Source: Methanomethylovorans sp041447285 (GTDB lineage: Archaea > Halobacteriota > Methanosarcinia > Methanosarcinales > Methanosarcinaceae). Taken from it: 64,000 nucleotides of DNA. Position 1 is the stretch's first letter. Each line of letters begins with the position of its first letter. This document shows, in pieces, positions 1-7,191 of this stretch. Location: assembly GCF_041447285.1 (NCBI RefSeq), contig NZ_JBGMEB010000019.1:1-64000 (forward strand), given 5' to 3'. A model generated the notes under the pieces. That model had not been told where the DNA came from and made no database searches. It was given only the letters and a program-made list of their open reading frames with translations. A program made the position numbers and the translations under genes.

Positions 1-276
1 TCAACGTATTGTGAAATGTCTTCTATACAGAGAAAATGAAGAAATTGGCAAATAGAGGCAGTTTCTCTGTAAAGATAGTTTTCTATGGAGTCCTCGAAGA
101 GGACTCCTTTATACTCTATAGATTTTTGATCCATGGAGGAGCAAAATTTATGCTATTTATAGCTACCGCCCCCCCCAAAAAAAAAAAAGAGAATAGCAGT
201 ATCAAAGAAAAAAGGAATAGGTTTTTAAATCAAAATCCTAATTTGAGATTCTCAGTTATAGAACGATAAAATTAAT
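1..276. other. No supported gene (left edge)
   Basis: I see no credible gene between the window edge and the insertion sequence. The stretch is AT-rich and contains a C-run directly followed by an A-run near 170-188. The one open frame crosses this homopolymer tract and has low-complexity content, so I do not accept it as coding. Confidence 0.5.
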
Positions 277-979
277 CGGCTCTGTAGAAATGCTCATTTG
301 AACAATATATCTGACCTTGACATATCTGTCAAGGTTATGTATTAATAACTTGGCTTTAACCTCTTTTAATTGATTCCAGTATTTCCTGGCCTTGATTTCT
401 TCGCCGTATTTTCTTTTAATGACAGAGAACATCGTTTCTGCCAGGTTCCTAACATGATACAATACCCTGTCAAAATCTTGTATCATGTACAGGTTTGCCT
501 GATATTGTAAAACCAGTGATAATGAATTTATCAGTATCTACAGAAATACTTACTTTTAGGAATGATCGTCGTTTCTTCCCTGTTCTAAATGAATAATAGT
601 AACTACAATGACCACTTGTAAACCCGCTTGAATCAATAGCATTAATATCTATTTTCTCACTATATGAGTAAAAGAGTTTCAGTGTTTGTTGTAATAGCGA
701 TCTAAAAATAACTGACTTAAGTCTAGTTATGAACTTATGAAGTGTTGTAAAATGTGGAACTTGTTTTAGTCCAATTCTCAACTTTAATTTATCCATCAAT
801 TCTACAAGTTCAACAATACTTCTGTAATCGACATTAAGATATTCTTTTAGCAAAATCAAGGTCAATAGCTGGTGTTGTGTATATTTCCTTTTAGAATATT
901 TGCAACTATAAATCGAAAGGTGAGATTTTCCTGATACAGCTAAAGCTGTATCAACAAACTTTAAGTACTTATTAGACAA
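256..979 (-). pseudogene. IS transposase, internally deleted
   Basis: The N-terminal part (470-979, about 169 aa) has the look of an IS5/IS4-superfamily DDE transposase: a basic helical N-terminus followed by a segment DINAIDSSGF that likely carries the first catalytic Asp. It stops soon after GKPVHDTRF. The C-terminal part (256-486) resumes with YHVRNLAETMFSVIKRKYG, typical of the catalytic-Glu helix. The intervening region carrying the second Asp appears to be deleted with loss of frame. The C-terminal frame reads out through the terminal repeat. This is a dead gene. Confidence 0.8.
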
Positions 980-1087
980 AACATAGTCATACCCTTTGTG
1001 TTTCAGTGGAAAGTAATACTCAGGGGATTTATCCTTTTTAAATTAATAGGTCAAAATAAAAGCAAAAGTAGCATTTCTACAGAGCCG
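277..1087 (-). mobile_element. Defective DDE-transposase insertion sequence
   Basis: The element is bounded by perfect 18-bp terminal inverted repeats, cggctctgtagaaatgct at 277-294 and its reverse complement at 1070-1087, giving about 811 bp. Its transposase is on the minus strand and is broken. No clear target-site duplication is seen (taat on the left, ggaa on the right), so the insertion is old or the flanks have changed. With the core of the transposase missing it cannot move by itself, although intact ends could be mobilised in trans. Confidence 0.85.
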
Positions 1088-1171
1088 GGAAATCACAGAG
1101 AGATATGAAAAGGGGGATCTTCAACGATGATAGTTTCTACAAAACATCTAAAAATTGTCGTAGACTGTCAC

Positions 1172-1552
1172 TTATGCAGTAACAGCCAGGGATTCAGAAC
1201 CAACGGGTAAGTTCATAGAGTTAATTGCAGATGCTTCAGTGATATGCGAAACTTCAGCATTTCTTTTTAAGACACTCAAGGTAATCTCTACAACAATTGC
1301 TTGCTCAGTTATTGTTACCTCTACAGCTAGTGATTTATAATGCTGAGCATCGTATTTGCTGATGCCAAATCTATTCGAAAAATCTAGGATCTCTATACCC
1401 ATTATAGAATTATCTTCAGCAATATCGAGCACAATTCCATCTATATCTAGAGATGACTTGTACTTCATTTCCTTTGTGTAAGTAAAGAAGCTATCATTTT
1501 GTAGATCATAATCAGCAACATCGCCTTTCCTTTTAATCCGGGCTTCATTCAT
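1172..1552 (-). CDS. DUF2283-like protein, putative antitoxin
   Basis: A 126-aa protein. The central part (DIDGIVLDIAEDNSIMGIEI) resembles DUF2283, a short beta-rich domain often paired with DUF4258 or BrnT-like toxins. It overlaps the upstream gene (1545-1868) by 8 bp, so the two are probably translationally coupled with the toxin-like gene first. The C-terminal half is an acidic, Ser/Ala/Val-rich extension without a recognised domain. The toxin-antitoxin role is inferred from domain type and gene arrangement. Confidence 0.5.
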   Translation of the reverse strand: MNEARIKRKGDVADYDLQNDSFFTYTKEMKYKSSLDIDGIVLDIAEDNSIMGIEILDFSNRFGISKYDAQHYKSLAVEVTITEQAIVVEITLSVLKRNAEVSHITEASAINSMNLPVGSESLAVTA

Positions 1553-1868
1553 CTACTCTCACCCTCTTCTTTGATGCTTCTTTAAAACATGTTACCAATG
1601 AATATTTTATTGGTTTCAATTCCTTTACACTAAAGATTATAATAAGATCGTAGTCTTCATTATATGAATATAAGACTTTAAACTTTTGCTCATCTTGTTG
1701 CAATATCCCGACTGGTGTACAATCGAATATAATTCTATAAACTTCTGTGATAAACTCTTCACCAAATCGGCCAATTATTCTTTTTCTGAAATGGGTCGTT
1801 TCATGGATACCATCTATAGTAATAACAGAAAGATTCTGTCCAAACGTGTAGATATTTAGTGATTCCAT
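1545..1868 (-). CDS. DUF4258/RelE-fold-like protein, putative toxin
   Basis: About 107 aa from an ATG at 1868; an upstream in-frame TTG at 1880 is less likely. The order of elements, HFRKRIIGRFG, then a beta strand PVGILQ, then KFKVLYSYNEDYDLIIIFSV, resembles small RelE-fold/DUF4258 proteins (His/Arg-rich helix followed by a beta sheet). It is the first gene of a two-gene unit with the DUF2283-like gene. Such pairs commonly sit in accessory DNA next to integrases, as here. The family call is tentative. Confidence 0.45.
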   Translation of the reverse strand: MESLNIYTFGQNLSVITIDGIHETTHFRKRIIGRFGEEFITEVYRIIFDCTPVGILQQDEQKFKVLYSYNEDYDLIIIFSVKELKPIKYSLVTCFKEASKKRVRVDE

Positions 1869-1999
1869 TAATGATCCCAAGTATTGAGTTATGTGTTATT
1901 GGACTTATTAGAAGACCACATTACTATAAAAGTTTACCAGAGAAAACCAGACTACAGATAATAAGACGAATAATCCATAAAAAGGGAATAATTCCTTTA

Positions 2000-2908
2000 T
2001 CATAACAATTCAGGCATACATCTGAGATATTCTTCCCGGATATTATCAAATCCCATGTAGCCTTTAGACAGGTAATGCTCTTTCCATGTTTCCTTTTTGA
2101 GGGAATCTCCTCTGAGCTTTTGTAAGTATTCATCCCTTATACCTGCCTTTCTTAGTTCTGTAGTGAAAAAGCCTCTGAAACAATGACATGTAAGCCTTTT
2201 CTCAAGTGGTCCTCCCGGCTCATGGAGATCCAGCGGTCCAGCATAATAAGCTATTATCTCATTGGTCCAATCCTTATGTATATGGCCTCCAACCTCTGAA
2301 ACCCATAGATAATTAGTGCGTCTGTGTCCTCTTCTCCACTCGAGATAAACTTCCAGGACTGCCTGAAGTTCAGAATCCATAGGAATTACTCTATTATTCC
2401 GTTTTGCAGCTTCAGGTAAGGTAATAGTTTCACGCTTGAAGTCTATGTGTTCAGGCTCCATCCTGAAATATTCGCCAAATCTCGCGCCCGTCTTGGCCAG
2501 GGTAACTATAGGAGCTATATGGTTGATCTGATCCATGCCTGCAAGGAGATCCCGCACGTCCTTAAGTTCAGGTATCTGCCTGTAGTCGTGTTTAGTGGGC
2601 TGATCTAAGTACCTTTGTCTAAAAGGGAGTATTGGATTGACTTGCGCCTTCTCTTCATAGATAAGGAAATCATAGAAAGCTGAGAGAGCTGAGAAGTAGG
2701 TTTTCAGGGTGGCTATGTGCAGATCTCTGCCCTGCAGGTGTTCAAGGTAATCCCGAAGATCTCTCTTATCCACTTTTTCAGGCTGTGGATAGTGGTACAA
2801 AAACTCTTTTACTACACTCTTGTAAGACTCTAAACTTCGTTTTGTCCGACCTCTAATCTTGCAATCTTGAAGGAATGCATCAATCACTCTTACCACCAGG
2901 CATTTCAA
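2000..2908 (-). CDS. Tyrosine recombinase (integrase 1)
   Basis: An integrase of about 295-302 aa. The N-terminus contains a SAM-like core-binding domain (RTKRSLESYKSVVKEFLYHY). The catalytic domain shows the Arg of TGARFGEYFR, the HxxR box HCFRGFF and a C-terminal Tyr in WKEHYLSKGY. No ATG is in frame; TTG at 2908 or GTG at 2887 (VIDAFLQDCK) must be the start. It is nearly collinear with integrase 2 (22098-23000) over its whole length. It lies outside the left repeat of the provirus, at the same distance and orientation as int2 to the tRNA, so it belongs to a separate, older element integrated at the same site. Confidence 0.93.
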   Translation of the reverse strand: MKCLVVRVIDAFLQDCKIRGRTKRSLESYKSVVKEFLYHYPQPEKVDKRDLRDYLEHLQGRDLHIATLKTYFSALSAFYDFLIYEEKAQVNPILPFRQRYLDQPTKHDYRQIPELKDVRDLLAGMDQINHIAPIVTLAKTGARFGEYFRMEPEHIDFKRETITLPEAAKRNNRVIPMDSELQAVLEVYLEWRRGHRRTNYLWVSEVGGHIHKDWTNEIIAYYAGPLDLHEPGGPLEKRLTCHCFRGFFTTELRKAGIRDEYLQKLRGDSLKKETWKEHYLSKGYMGFDNIREEYLRCMPELL

Positions 2909-3019
2909 GGTTTTTTAGACCTATATAGTATCTGTGTTTAGATTATAGAGGAGTGTATAGAGTAGAAAGCTACAATACTATCTATATATCCTTATAATTT
3001 TGCTTTAAAAAGAGGAAAA

Positions 3020-3036
3020 GTGCTCCGGTCGGGATT
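3020..3036. repeat. attL: Left attachment site, tRNA-Glu 3' fragment
   Basis: The 17 bp gtgctccggtcgggatt are identical to 23249-23265, which is the 3' end of tRNA-Glu. The identity stops within the T-arm, so this is an att remnant and not a tRNA gene. The repeats are 20,229 bp apart. The preceding bases (agaggaaaag here, agaggcgag at the tRNA) are also alike. Confidence 0.85.
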
Positions 3037-3558
3037 TAAAGACTTATCCTCCTTATGAGGTGCTTTAAACCCTCTCCCGTTGCATATCGCCTCATTATAA
3101 GACTTTAGAGGTTAGCGGTCGCAATAGAAAACTAACCTCCTGTAATACCCAATTACCAGTTGGGGCCTACAGAGGCAATTTATATATTCTCTTTAGTCTA
3201 TTTATCTTTTTTGCACTTCTTTTTCTGTCTTTATCCGTGTATTTTCAAAAAACATGTGGCGAGGATATATAAACAAAAAATCAATCTGTTTTTGTGGGTG
3301 TTATTATTCATTTCTTATGCAGACTCGGTTGTCACAAATGGGTAAAAGTAAAAACTTTTAATTACTACATTTTTACTTCGAGTGAATCCATTATTTGTTG
3401 CAGATGTAAAAAACGGAGGAACCAAAGAAAAGTAAAATAAAATATGTTTCAACCATTGCGAACTTTTTCTATATACCTCACATTTATATAGTTAGCTAAT
3501 CAACCTAGTACTTGCCTGAGTTTACCAGACTCGGAGCAATGTATAAGGTCGCAATGAA
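3037..3558. other. Provirus left-end noncoding region
   Basis: About 520 bp without a supported gene. It contains AT-rich DNA, an 8-bp inverted repeat agtaaaaa/tttttact at 3347-3354 and 3370-3377, and a TATA-like element shortly before the first small gene. It probably carries the early promoter and integrase-side regulatory sites. A hydrophobic open frame from a TTG at 3160 is not convincing. Confidence 0.5.
3483..3490 (+). promoter_or_regulatory. TATA box of the early operon
   Basis: The sequence tttatata lies about 70 bp before the first small gene (3559). It is the strongest archaeal TATA-like match in this leader and is the likely promoter of the overlapping gene string that follows. 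Confidence 0.4.
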
Positions 3559-3714
3559 ATGAAACAACACTCGAATAGCGAAGGCTCTGTTTCTACAGAG
3601 TCAGTTTGTATAGATGTAGGAAAGAAGATCTTTATCACATGGATTGCATGTGAACTGCTGTGCTGTGTAATCGCAGGCGGGATTCTTATCGGTAAGTTCA
3701 AGGGGTGGATTTAA
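3559..3714 (+). CDS. Small single-TM protein
   Basis: 51 aa. A polar, Ser-rich N-terminus (MKQHSNSEGSVSTESV) is followed by one hydrophobic segment (FITWIACELLCCVIAGGILI) and a short basic tail. Its stop codon overlaps the next start (TAATG). It is the first gene of the early operon. Function unknown; no family recognised. Confidence 0.6.
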   Translation: MKQHSNSEGSVSTESVCIDVGKKIFITWIACELLCCVIAGGILIGKFKGWI

Positions 3715-3839
3715 TGGCCATCCTGAGAAGCTTTACAACTGCCGTGCTTATGGTCCTGGCTTTTTTCTCACTATTTCCGGTGCTTGGTCCTGCTCTCATC
3801 GTCCCTCTTCTCCTTAAACTTACAGGAGGTGATGAGTAA
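3714..3839 (+). CDS. Small hydrophobic protein
   Basis: 41 aa, almost entirely one or two hydrophobic segments (TAVLMVLAFFSLFPVLGPAL), ending in an acidic tail GGDE. The start overlaps the previous stop and its own stop overlaps the next start (TAATG), with an aggaggtgat ribosome-binding sequence for the next gene inside its 3' end. Function unknown. Confidence 0.55.
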   Translation: MAILRSFTTAVLMVLAFFSLFPVLGPALIVPLLLKLTGGDE

Positions 3840-4006
3840 TGTCTCTTACTTTTAGGGAAATGGTAGTTAAAGACGGGGATCAGGTGCCAGTACCCGGCTG
3901 CATGGCCTCTGAGTTTGTCCTCATGGAGAGGAACGGCGTAACTATTGCAAAATGGTTAGAGTACGATCCTGCCAACCCACTAACTGCAAAGGGGGTGAAG
4001 GCATGA
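3839..4006 (+). CDS. Small soluble protein
   Basis: 55 aa. It is preceded by an excellent ribosome-binding site (aggaggtgat), which makes it a likely well translated gene. No transmembrane segment or Cys cluster is present. It overlaps the following gene by ATGA. Function unknown. Confidence 0.6.
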   Translation: MSLTFREMVVKDGDQVPVPGCMASEFVLMERNGVTIAKWLEYDPANPLTAKGVKA

Positions 4007-4302
4007 GTTTATTAGGTTCTGTTCAATTCCCTGAACCTGTCCGGGTAGGATCTGCTGCTAGTCCTGTCTCATCTTCTAAGAAAAAACCCTTAGATTATAG
4101 CCCTCGCGTACTGGCAGAACTTGGAATAGGTGTGATTTCTTCCCTTTCTGCTTCCGGTGTGGCTATTTATGGTTTAAGTCAGGGCAATCTAAGCCTTTTA
4201 GAATTGGTCGCTTTAGTCCTGGTGGTTCTGATCGGCTTTGTGTTCTTTGGCCTGTTTAGTGCAGCATGGTACAAAGGCCACACCCGCCAGGAGGGACAAT
4301 AA
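4003..4302 (+). CDS. Two-TM membrane protein
   Basis: 99 aa from the ATG at 4003, chosen because it overlaps the previous stop (ATGA) and has gggggtgaag upstream. A soluble N-terminal half is followed by two hydrophobic helices (LAELGIGVISSLSASGVAIYG and LVALVLVVLIGFVFFGLF) and a short charged tail. The next gene starts directly after its stop. Function unknown; a membrane-associated early protein is plausible. Confidence 0.65.
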   Translation: MSLLGSVQFPEPVRVGSAASPVSSSKKKPLDYSPRVLAELGIGVISSLSASGVAIYGLSQGNLSLLELVALVLVVLIGFVFFGLFSAAWYKGHTRQEGQ

Positions 4303-4485
4303 ATGTCCTGGCTCGTTGTAGGTCCGGAGGAAATTGTAATAGGTTTCCAGAATGGCCGATACTTAACTAATCAGGGCCGCACAGTATCACGGCCAACTCC
4401 CAGGAACAAGCATCTAAACTGTGCTTTTGATTCTGCAACTCTTCCGGGTGCAGGGGCTGTGCCTGTACTTGTGGGGGTGGTCTGA
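4303..4485 (+). CDS. Small hypothetical protein
   Basis: 60 aa, starting immediately after the previous stop, with gaggga upstream. No recognised motif; mixed hydrophobic and polar residues. It is part of the overlapping early operon. Function unknown. Confidence 0.5.
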   Translation: MSWLVVGPEEIVIGFQNGRYLTNQGRTVSRPTPRNKHLNCAFDSATLPGAGAVPVLVGVV

Positions 4486-4623
4486 ATGGTGCTAAAACTC
4501 ACTCAAGAGCAGTATGATAGGTTACAGGCCCACAATGCCAGATCTGCAAAATGCAGGAATGCTCAATATCTGCACAGGGATAATAAACAGCTAGCTAAAA
4601 ACCTGCGCGGAGGTGTAGCATGA
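4486..4623 (+). CDS. Small basic protein
   Basis: 45 aa, begins right after the previous stop (TGAATG) with gggggtggt as ribosome-binding sequence. It is Arg/Lys/Gln/Asn-rich (AHNARSAKCRNAQYLHRDNK) and likely helical, so nucleic-acid binding is possible. It overlaps the next gene by ATGA. Confidence 0.5.
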   Translation: MVLKLTQEQYDRLQAHNARSAKCRNAQYLHRDNKQLAKNLRGGVA

Positions 4624-4889
4624 CTCCGGAAGAACAAGCCAGATGGCAGGCGTTCCGGCGCGAGTCCGGCAGGCCTTGGAGAAATAATCAACGCACACGG
4701 CCCGGTAAATTGTTGCGTATATATGCTAATTTCCAAAAAGCCGGATCTGTCAGGATGACTCAAAAAATGTACGGTGGCAGCCAGGACACAATCCGCAAAG
4801 CCATCAGATACGTAGAATCGCGGGAATTAACAGCAATGCAGGCGGTACAGGATTTCGGCTTACTGCTGGAAGCTCAGGGGGTGGCGTAA
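4620..4889 (+). CDS. Putative HTH DNA-binding protein
   Basis: 89 aa. The basic N-terminus (ARWQAFRRESGRPWRNNQRT) is followed by SVRMTQKMYGGSQDTIRKAI, which has the spacing of a helix-turn-helix, then a C-terminal helix. It is coupled to both neighbours by overlaps. It may regulate early transcription of the element. The HTH is a visual call, not a family assignment. Confidence 0.5.
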   Translation: MTPEEQARWQAFRRESGRPWRNNQRTRPGKLLRIYANFQKAGSVRMTQKMYGGSQDTIRKAIRYVESRELTAMQAVQDFGLLLEAQGVA

Positions 4890-5209
4890 TGTCTCGCTTA
4901 GTGGGCGTCATTCCTGGCAACAACAGGCAATATCAGGCAGATGGTAAATCTTGCCCCGCTTGCTGGACAATGTTTAGGGCAAGGAAGGTCAGGAAATGGC
5001 CGTGTTTGTCCTTGCAGGATCTTCTAAAGCGTGGTCTAGGTAGGTTCTACCAGCCTCCTCTTACGCTTCAGGAGTCTTGTATGTGCTGTGGTCGTAGTTC
5101 CTGGGATGTAGTATTTGGTCTCTGTCTAAACTGCAAGCAGACAGAGCAGGAAATGGGACCGGAGGCTTTCGCCAAATACATTGAGGATATTAGCAGGGAG
5201 GTGGAATAA
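4889..5209 (+). CDS. Cys-rich zinc-ribbon-like protein
   Basis: 106 aa. It holds a CxxC near residue 22 (SCPACW), a second motif CMCCGRSS and a third CLNC, spaced like zinc ribbons. It is the first of a run of small Cys-rich proteins reaching to 7146. Role unknown; metal binding is inferred from the cysteine spacing. Confidence 0.6.
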   Translation: MSRLVGVIPGNNRQYQADGKSCPACWTMFRARKVRKWPCLSLQDLLKRGLGRFYQPPLTLQESCMCCGRSSWDVVFGLCLNCKQTEQEMGPEAFAKYIEDISREVE

Positions 5210-5403
5210 TGCCCGGTCTTCTTCGTGGTGTTCGTCCTTCTTCCGCAAAATGCCAAAAAGCAAAGTGTCCGGATCTTGTAGAGCATAGACGGAACACTCC
5301 TAAATGTGGTAAAAGGTCCTGGTATTGTGGCCTGTCTGTAGCTCCTGGCTACCCTCGCGGTAGAGTTCCAAGTTGTCTTTTAAAGTGTCCAAAGGAGGTA
5401 TAA
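5209..5403 (+). CDS. Cys-rich small protein
   Basis: 64 aa with about seven Cys (KCQKAKCPD, PKCGKRSWYCG, SCLLKCPKE) and many Lys/Arg. It resembles a compact zinc-binding nucleic-acid-associated protein, without a recognised family. The start overlaps the previous stop (TAATG), with gggaggtgg as an excellent ribosome-binding site. Confidence 0.55.
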   Translation: MPGLLRGVRPSSAKCQKAKCPDLVEHRRNTPKCGKRSWYCGLSVAPGYPRGRVPSCLLKCPKEV

Positions 5404-5404
5404 C

Positions 5405-5551
5405 ATGCAGCAAATGGAGCACTCTCTAGCGGAGCATGTCTTATGCTGCTCTTCCTGCTATCGCCTCTTTGCTTCTAGTCTCCTGGATCTCTCCGGCAGG
5501 TGTCCGGAATGTGTACGATTCGCGGATCTTCCGCAGGGGGTGAGGATATGA
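5405..5551 (+). CDS. Small zinc-finger-like protein
   Basis: 48 aa, starting one base after the previous stop, with aaggaggtat upstream. CCSSC and CPEC are separated by about 20 residues, a classic two-knuckle zinc-ribbon arrangement. Its stop overlaps the next ATG. Function unknown. Confidence 0.55.
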   Translation: MQQMEHSLAEHVLCCSSCYRLFASSLLDLSGRCPECVRFADLPQGVRI

Positions 5552-5715
5552 CAAGACGTAAAATAATAGTGGTTGATACCTGCATGGATTGCCCTCTCTT
5601 TTCTAAGGCTTATCTTAGATGTTGGAAACTGGATTTAGAACCACCTATACAGGTCATCACTTCTGGCCTAATTTGGGATAAATGCCCTCTCGATGACGCG
5701 GAGGGGTTCTTATGA
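5548..5715 (+). CDS. Cys-rich small protein
   Basis: 55 aa from the ATG at 5548, chosen for the ATGA overlap with the previous gene and the gggggtgagg ribosome-binding sequence. It contains CMDC, a single C in RCWKL, and KCPL. The order DTCMDCPLF...RCWKLD is shared in part with other proteins of this operon (CTLCIWDRAYCLKC at 6812), suggesting a small paralogous family. Confidence 0.55.
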   Translation: MTRRKIIVVDTCMDCPLFSKAYLRCWKLDLEPPIQVITSGLIWDKCPLDDAEGFL

Positions 5716-5945
5716 GTCCTTACAAGTGCTGTGCTAATTGTACTAAGGGATCTTCTATTCCTATTGAGTCCGTGTCCGATGAATTGTATCTCATACTAGT
5801 ACAAGATCCTACGGGAAGGAATGCTCCTTTTTTGTGTGGTTGGTATGGGTGTGTTCGCTGTGCTGCGTCTTGTTGTCCACTATGGGAAGGGAGTACTCTA
5901 GATGTTCCCTGGGAAGCTCAAAAATCTCTAGGGGGGATTTTATGA
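5712..5945 (+). CDS. Cys-rich small protein
   Basis: 77 aa with CCANC near the N-terminus and a dense CGWYGCVRCAASCC cluster near residues 47-60. It overlaps both neighbours by ATGA. Zinc or Fe-S binding is plausible. No family recognised. Confidence 0.55.
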   Translation: MSPYKCCANCTKGSSIPIESVSDELYLILVQDPTGRNAPFLCGWYGCVRCAASCCPLWEGSTLDVPWEAQKSLGGIL

Positions 5946-6358
5946 GTCTACGCAGGAAGGAGCCGGAGACTCGGGCGGAGTTAGACAAGGCCATCTTGGG
6001 ACTTTTCGAGAAGCAGGAACTACTTACAAGGTCTATGTGTGAATCTGCTAAGCAAATACGGATAGCAGAAAAAGAGCTTTCTGTTTTACAGTCTGAACGG
6101 GAAAGGCTTGAAAAATGTCATTTCCCAGGCTGTCATCCTGATATTATAGATGCTATTCAGGAACTGGACCTAAAAACAATAGTTCTCAATGCTAATATTG
6201 AGTCTTATTCTAAGAAGGCCAAAGATGATAGTTTGGAGCTGGCCGCCACTAAGCAGCTTCTTTCAGATTATGGGGAAAAGCGGTCCCTTCTCTTACGTCC
6301 CTGGGAAGTTCCCAGGCCAAAGTATGGGAGGTCCTTAAGCGCATGGGGGGCGGTCTGA
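5942..6358 (+). CDS. Coiled-coil protein
   Basis: 138 aa from the ATG at 5942 (ATGA overlap with the previous gene). Residues about 10-60 and 75-115 are Leu/Glu/Lys/Arg-rich with heptad character (QIRIAEKELSVLQSERERLE), indicating an antiparallel coiled coil. The short linker carries two Cys in CHFPGC. Function unknown; a structural or adaptor role is possible. Confidence 0.6.
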   Translation: MSLRRKEPETRAELDKAILGLFEKQELLTRSMCESAKQIRIAEKELSVLQSERERLEKCHFPGCHPDIIDAIQELDLKTIVLNANIESYSKKAKDDSLELAATKQLLSDYGEKRSLLLRPWEVPRPKYGRSLSAWGAV

Positions 6359-6811
6359 ATGCGAGTTCTTGCAGTTCGTCAGCCCTGGGCTTCTCTGATT
6401 GCAGAGGGGCTTAAGTCTATTGAGATACGGAGTCGTCATACTCGCATAAGAGAGGATATTGCAATCTATGCCAGCAGGACAAAGGAATCAGTGGACGAGG
6501 ATACTTATGTCTATAATGTCCTCTACAAGGATTTAGGGATTAACTGGCGAGATCTTCCGAAGCGTCCACTTCCACACGGGAAGATATTGGCAGTTGCTTC
6601 TCTATCTGGTTGCACATCTTTTTCTAAACACGAATTTCTATCAACAAAGCATCAACACTGGAATCCAGGCTGGTGCTATCAAGAGGGTAAAACGTATGGG
6701 TGGATTCTTAAGAATGTCCGTAAAGTAGCACCCTTTGAGTTCAAATTTTCGGGTTCAGTTGTATGGAGTGCAATAGGTAATGAGATTATAGAGCTTCATG
6801 AGGTGGTCTGA
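6359..6811 (+). CDS. ASCH-domain protein
   Basis: 150 aa. The start MRVLAVRQPWASLIAEGLKSIEIRS has the diagnostic ASCH opening (QPWA...I..G.K..E.R), followed by ILAVASLSG and a C-terminal WSAIGNEIIEL. ASCH domains are beta-barrels related to PUA domains that bind RNA or modified nucleotides, and they recur in phage genomes. It is the largest conserved-domain gene in the early operon and could act on host RNA or on modified nucleic acids. That role is inference. Confidence 0.8.
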   Translation: MRVLAVRQPWASLIAEGLKSIEIRSRHTRIREDIAIYASRTKESVDEDTYVYNVLYKDLGINWRDLPKRPLPHGKILAVASLSGCTSFSKHEFLSTKHQHWNPGWCYQEGKTYGWILKNVRKVAPFEFKFSGSVVWSAIGNEIIELHEVV

Positions 6812-6991
6812 ATGCCTGCTTCTCTTCTTTCCTGCACTCTCTGTATATGGGATCGTGCATACTGCCTCAAATGCCAGAAAGACAGACTACGGGCTTATTC
6901 TGAATCCGGTCAGGTCATTACTCCGGCAGGATGCATTGATTTTAAGGACATGAGAGATTTCCGTACTTTCTGCAGGGCGGGTGGTCTGTGA
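6812..6991 (+). CDS. Cys-rich small protein
   Basis: 59 aa. CTLCIWDRAYCLKC near the N-terminus plus two further Cys make six cysteines in a zinc-ribbon-like order. It starts immediately after the ASCH gene stop and its own stop overlaps the next start (TGATG). Not recognised. Confidence 0.55.
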   Translation: MPASLLSCTLCIWDRAYCLKCQKDRLRAYSESGQVITPAGCIDFKDMRDFRTFCRAGGL

Positions 6992-7146
6992 TGTGTTCGG
7001 AGATCTGCGGATTTTGCCGCTTCTATACGCTTTTATCTGGAATATCTTCGCTAGAACGTAGTTCTTATGTGTTCTCTTGTTCCTATTCTGGCGATCTGGT
7101 AGAGTGGGACAGCTCTTGCAGAAGGTTCGAGAAAGCCGAGGATTAA
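6991..7146 (+). CDS. Cys-rich small protein
   Basis: 51 aa. CSEICGFC at the N-terminus and FSC...SSC further on. It is the last member of the Cys-rich run. Downstream lies a T-rich stretch (7147-7165) before the Rep gene that may weaken read-through. Function unknown. Confidence 0.5.
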   Translation: MCSEICGFCRFYTLLSGISSLERSSYVFSCSYSGDLVEWDSSCRRFEKAED

Positions 7147-7191
7147 ACTTTTTTTATTTTTTTACATCTCGACTTTTGCGGTGGTAGTCTT

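Noticed and set aside
36..269. 77-aa frame near the left edge
   Set aside because: It crosses a C/A homopolymer run, lacks a ribosome-binding site and has no family likeness.
1924..2133. Small frame overlapping the end of int1
   Set aside because: Runs through int1 in another frame and has no independent support.
3160..3345. Hydrophobic 61-aa frame from a TTG in the provirus left end
   Set aside because: No ribosome-binding site; AT-rich DNA easily yields such hydrophobic frames.
3588..3607. ggctctgtttctacagagtc resembles the IS inverted repeat
   Set aside because: The palindrome shares about 11 nt with the IS end but lies inside a small reading frame, and no second end or transposase is nearby; chance or a very old scar.
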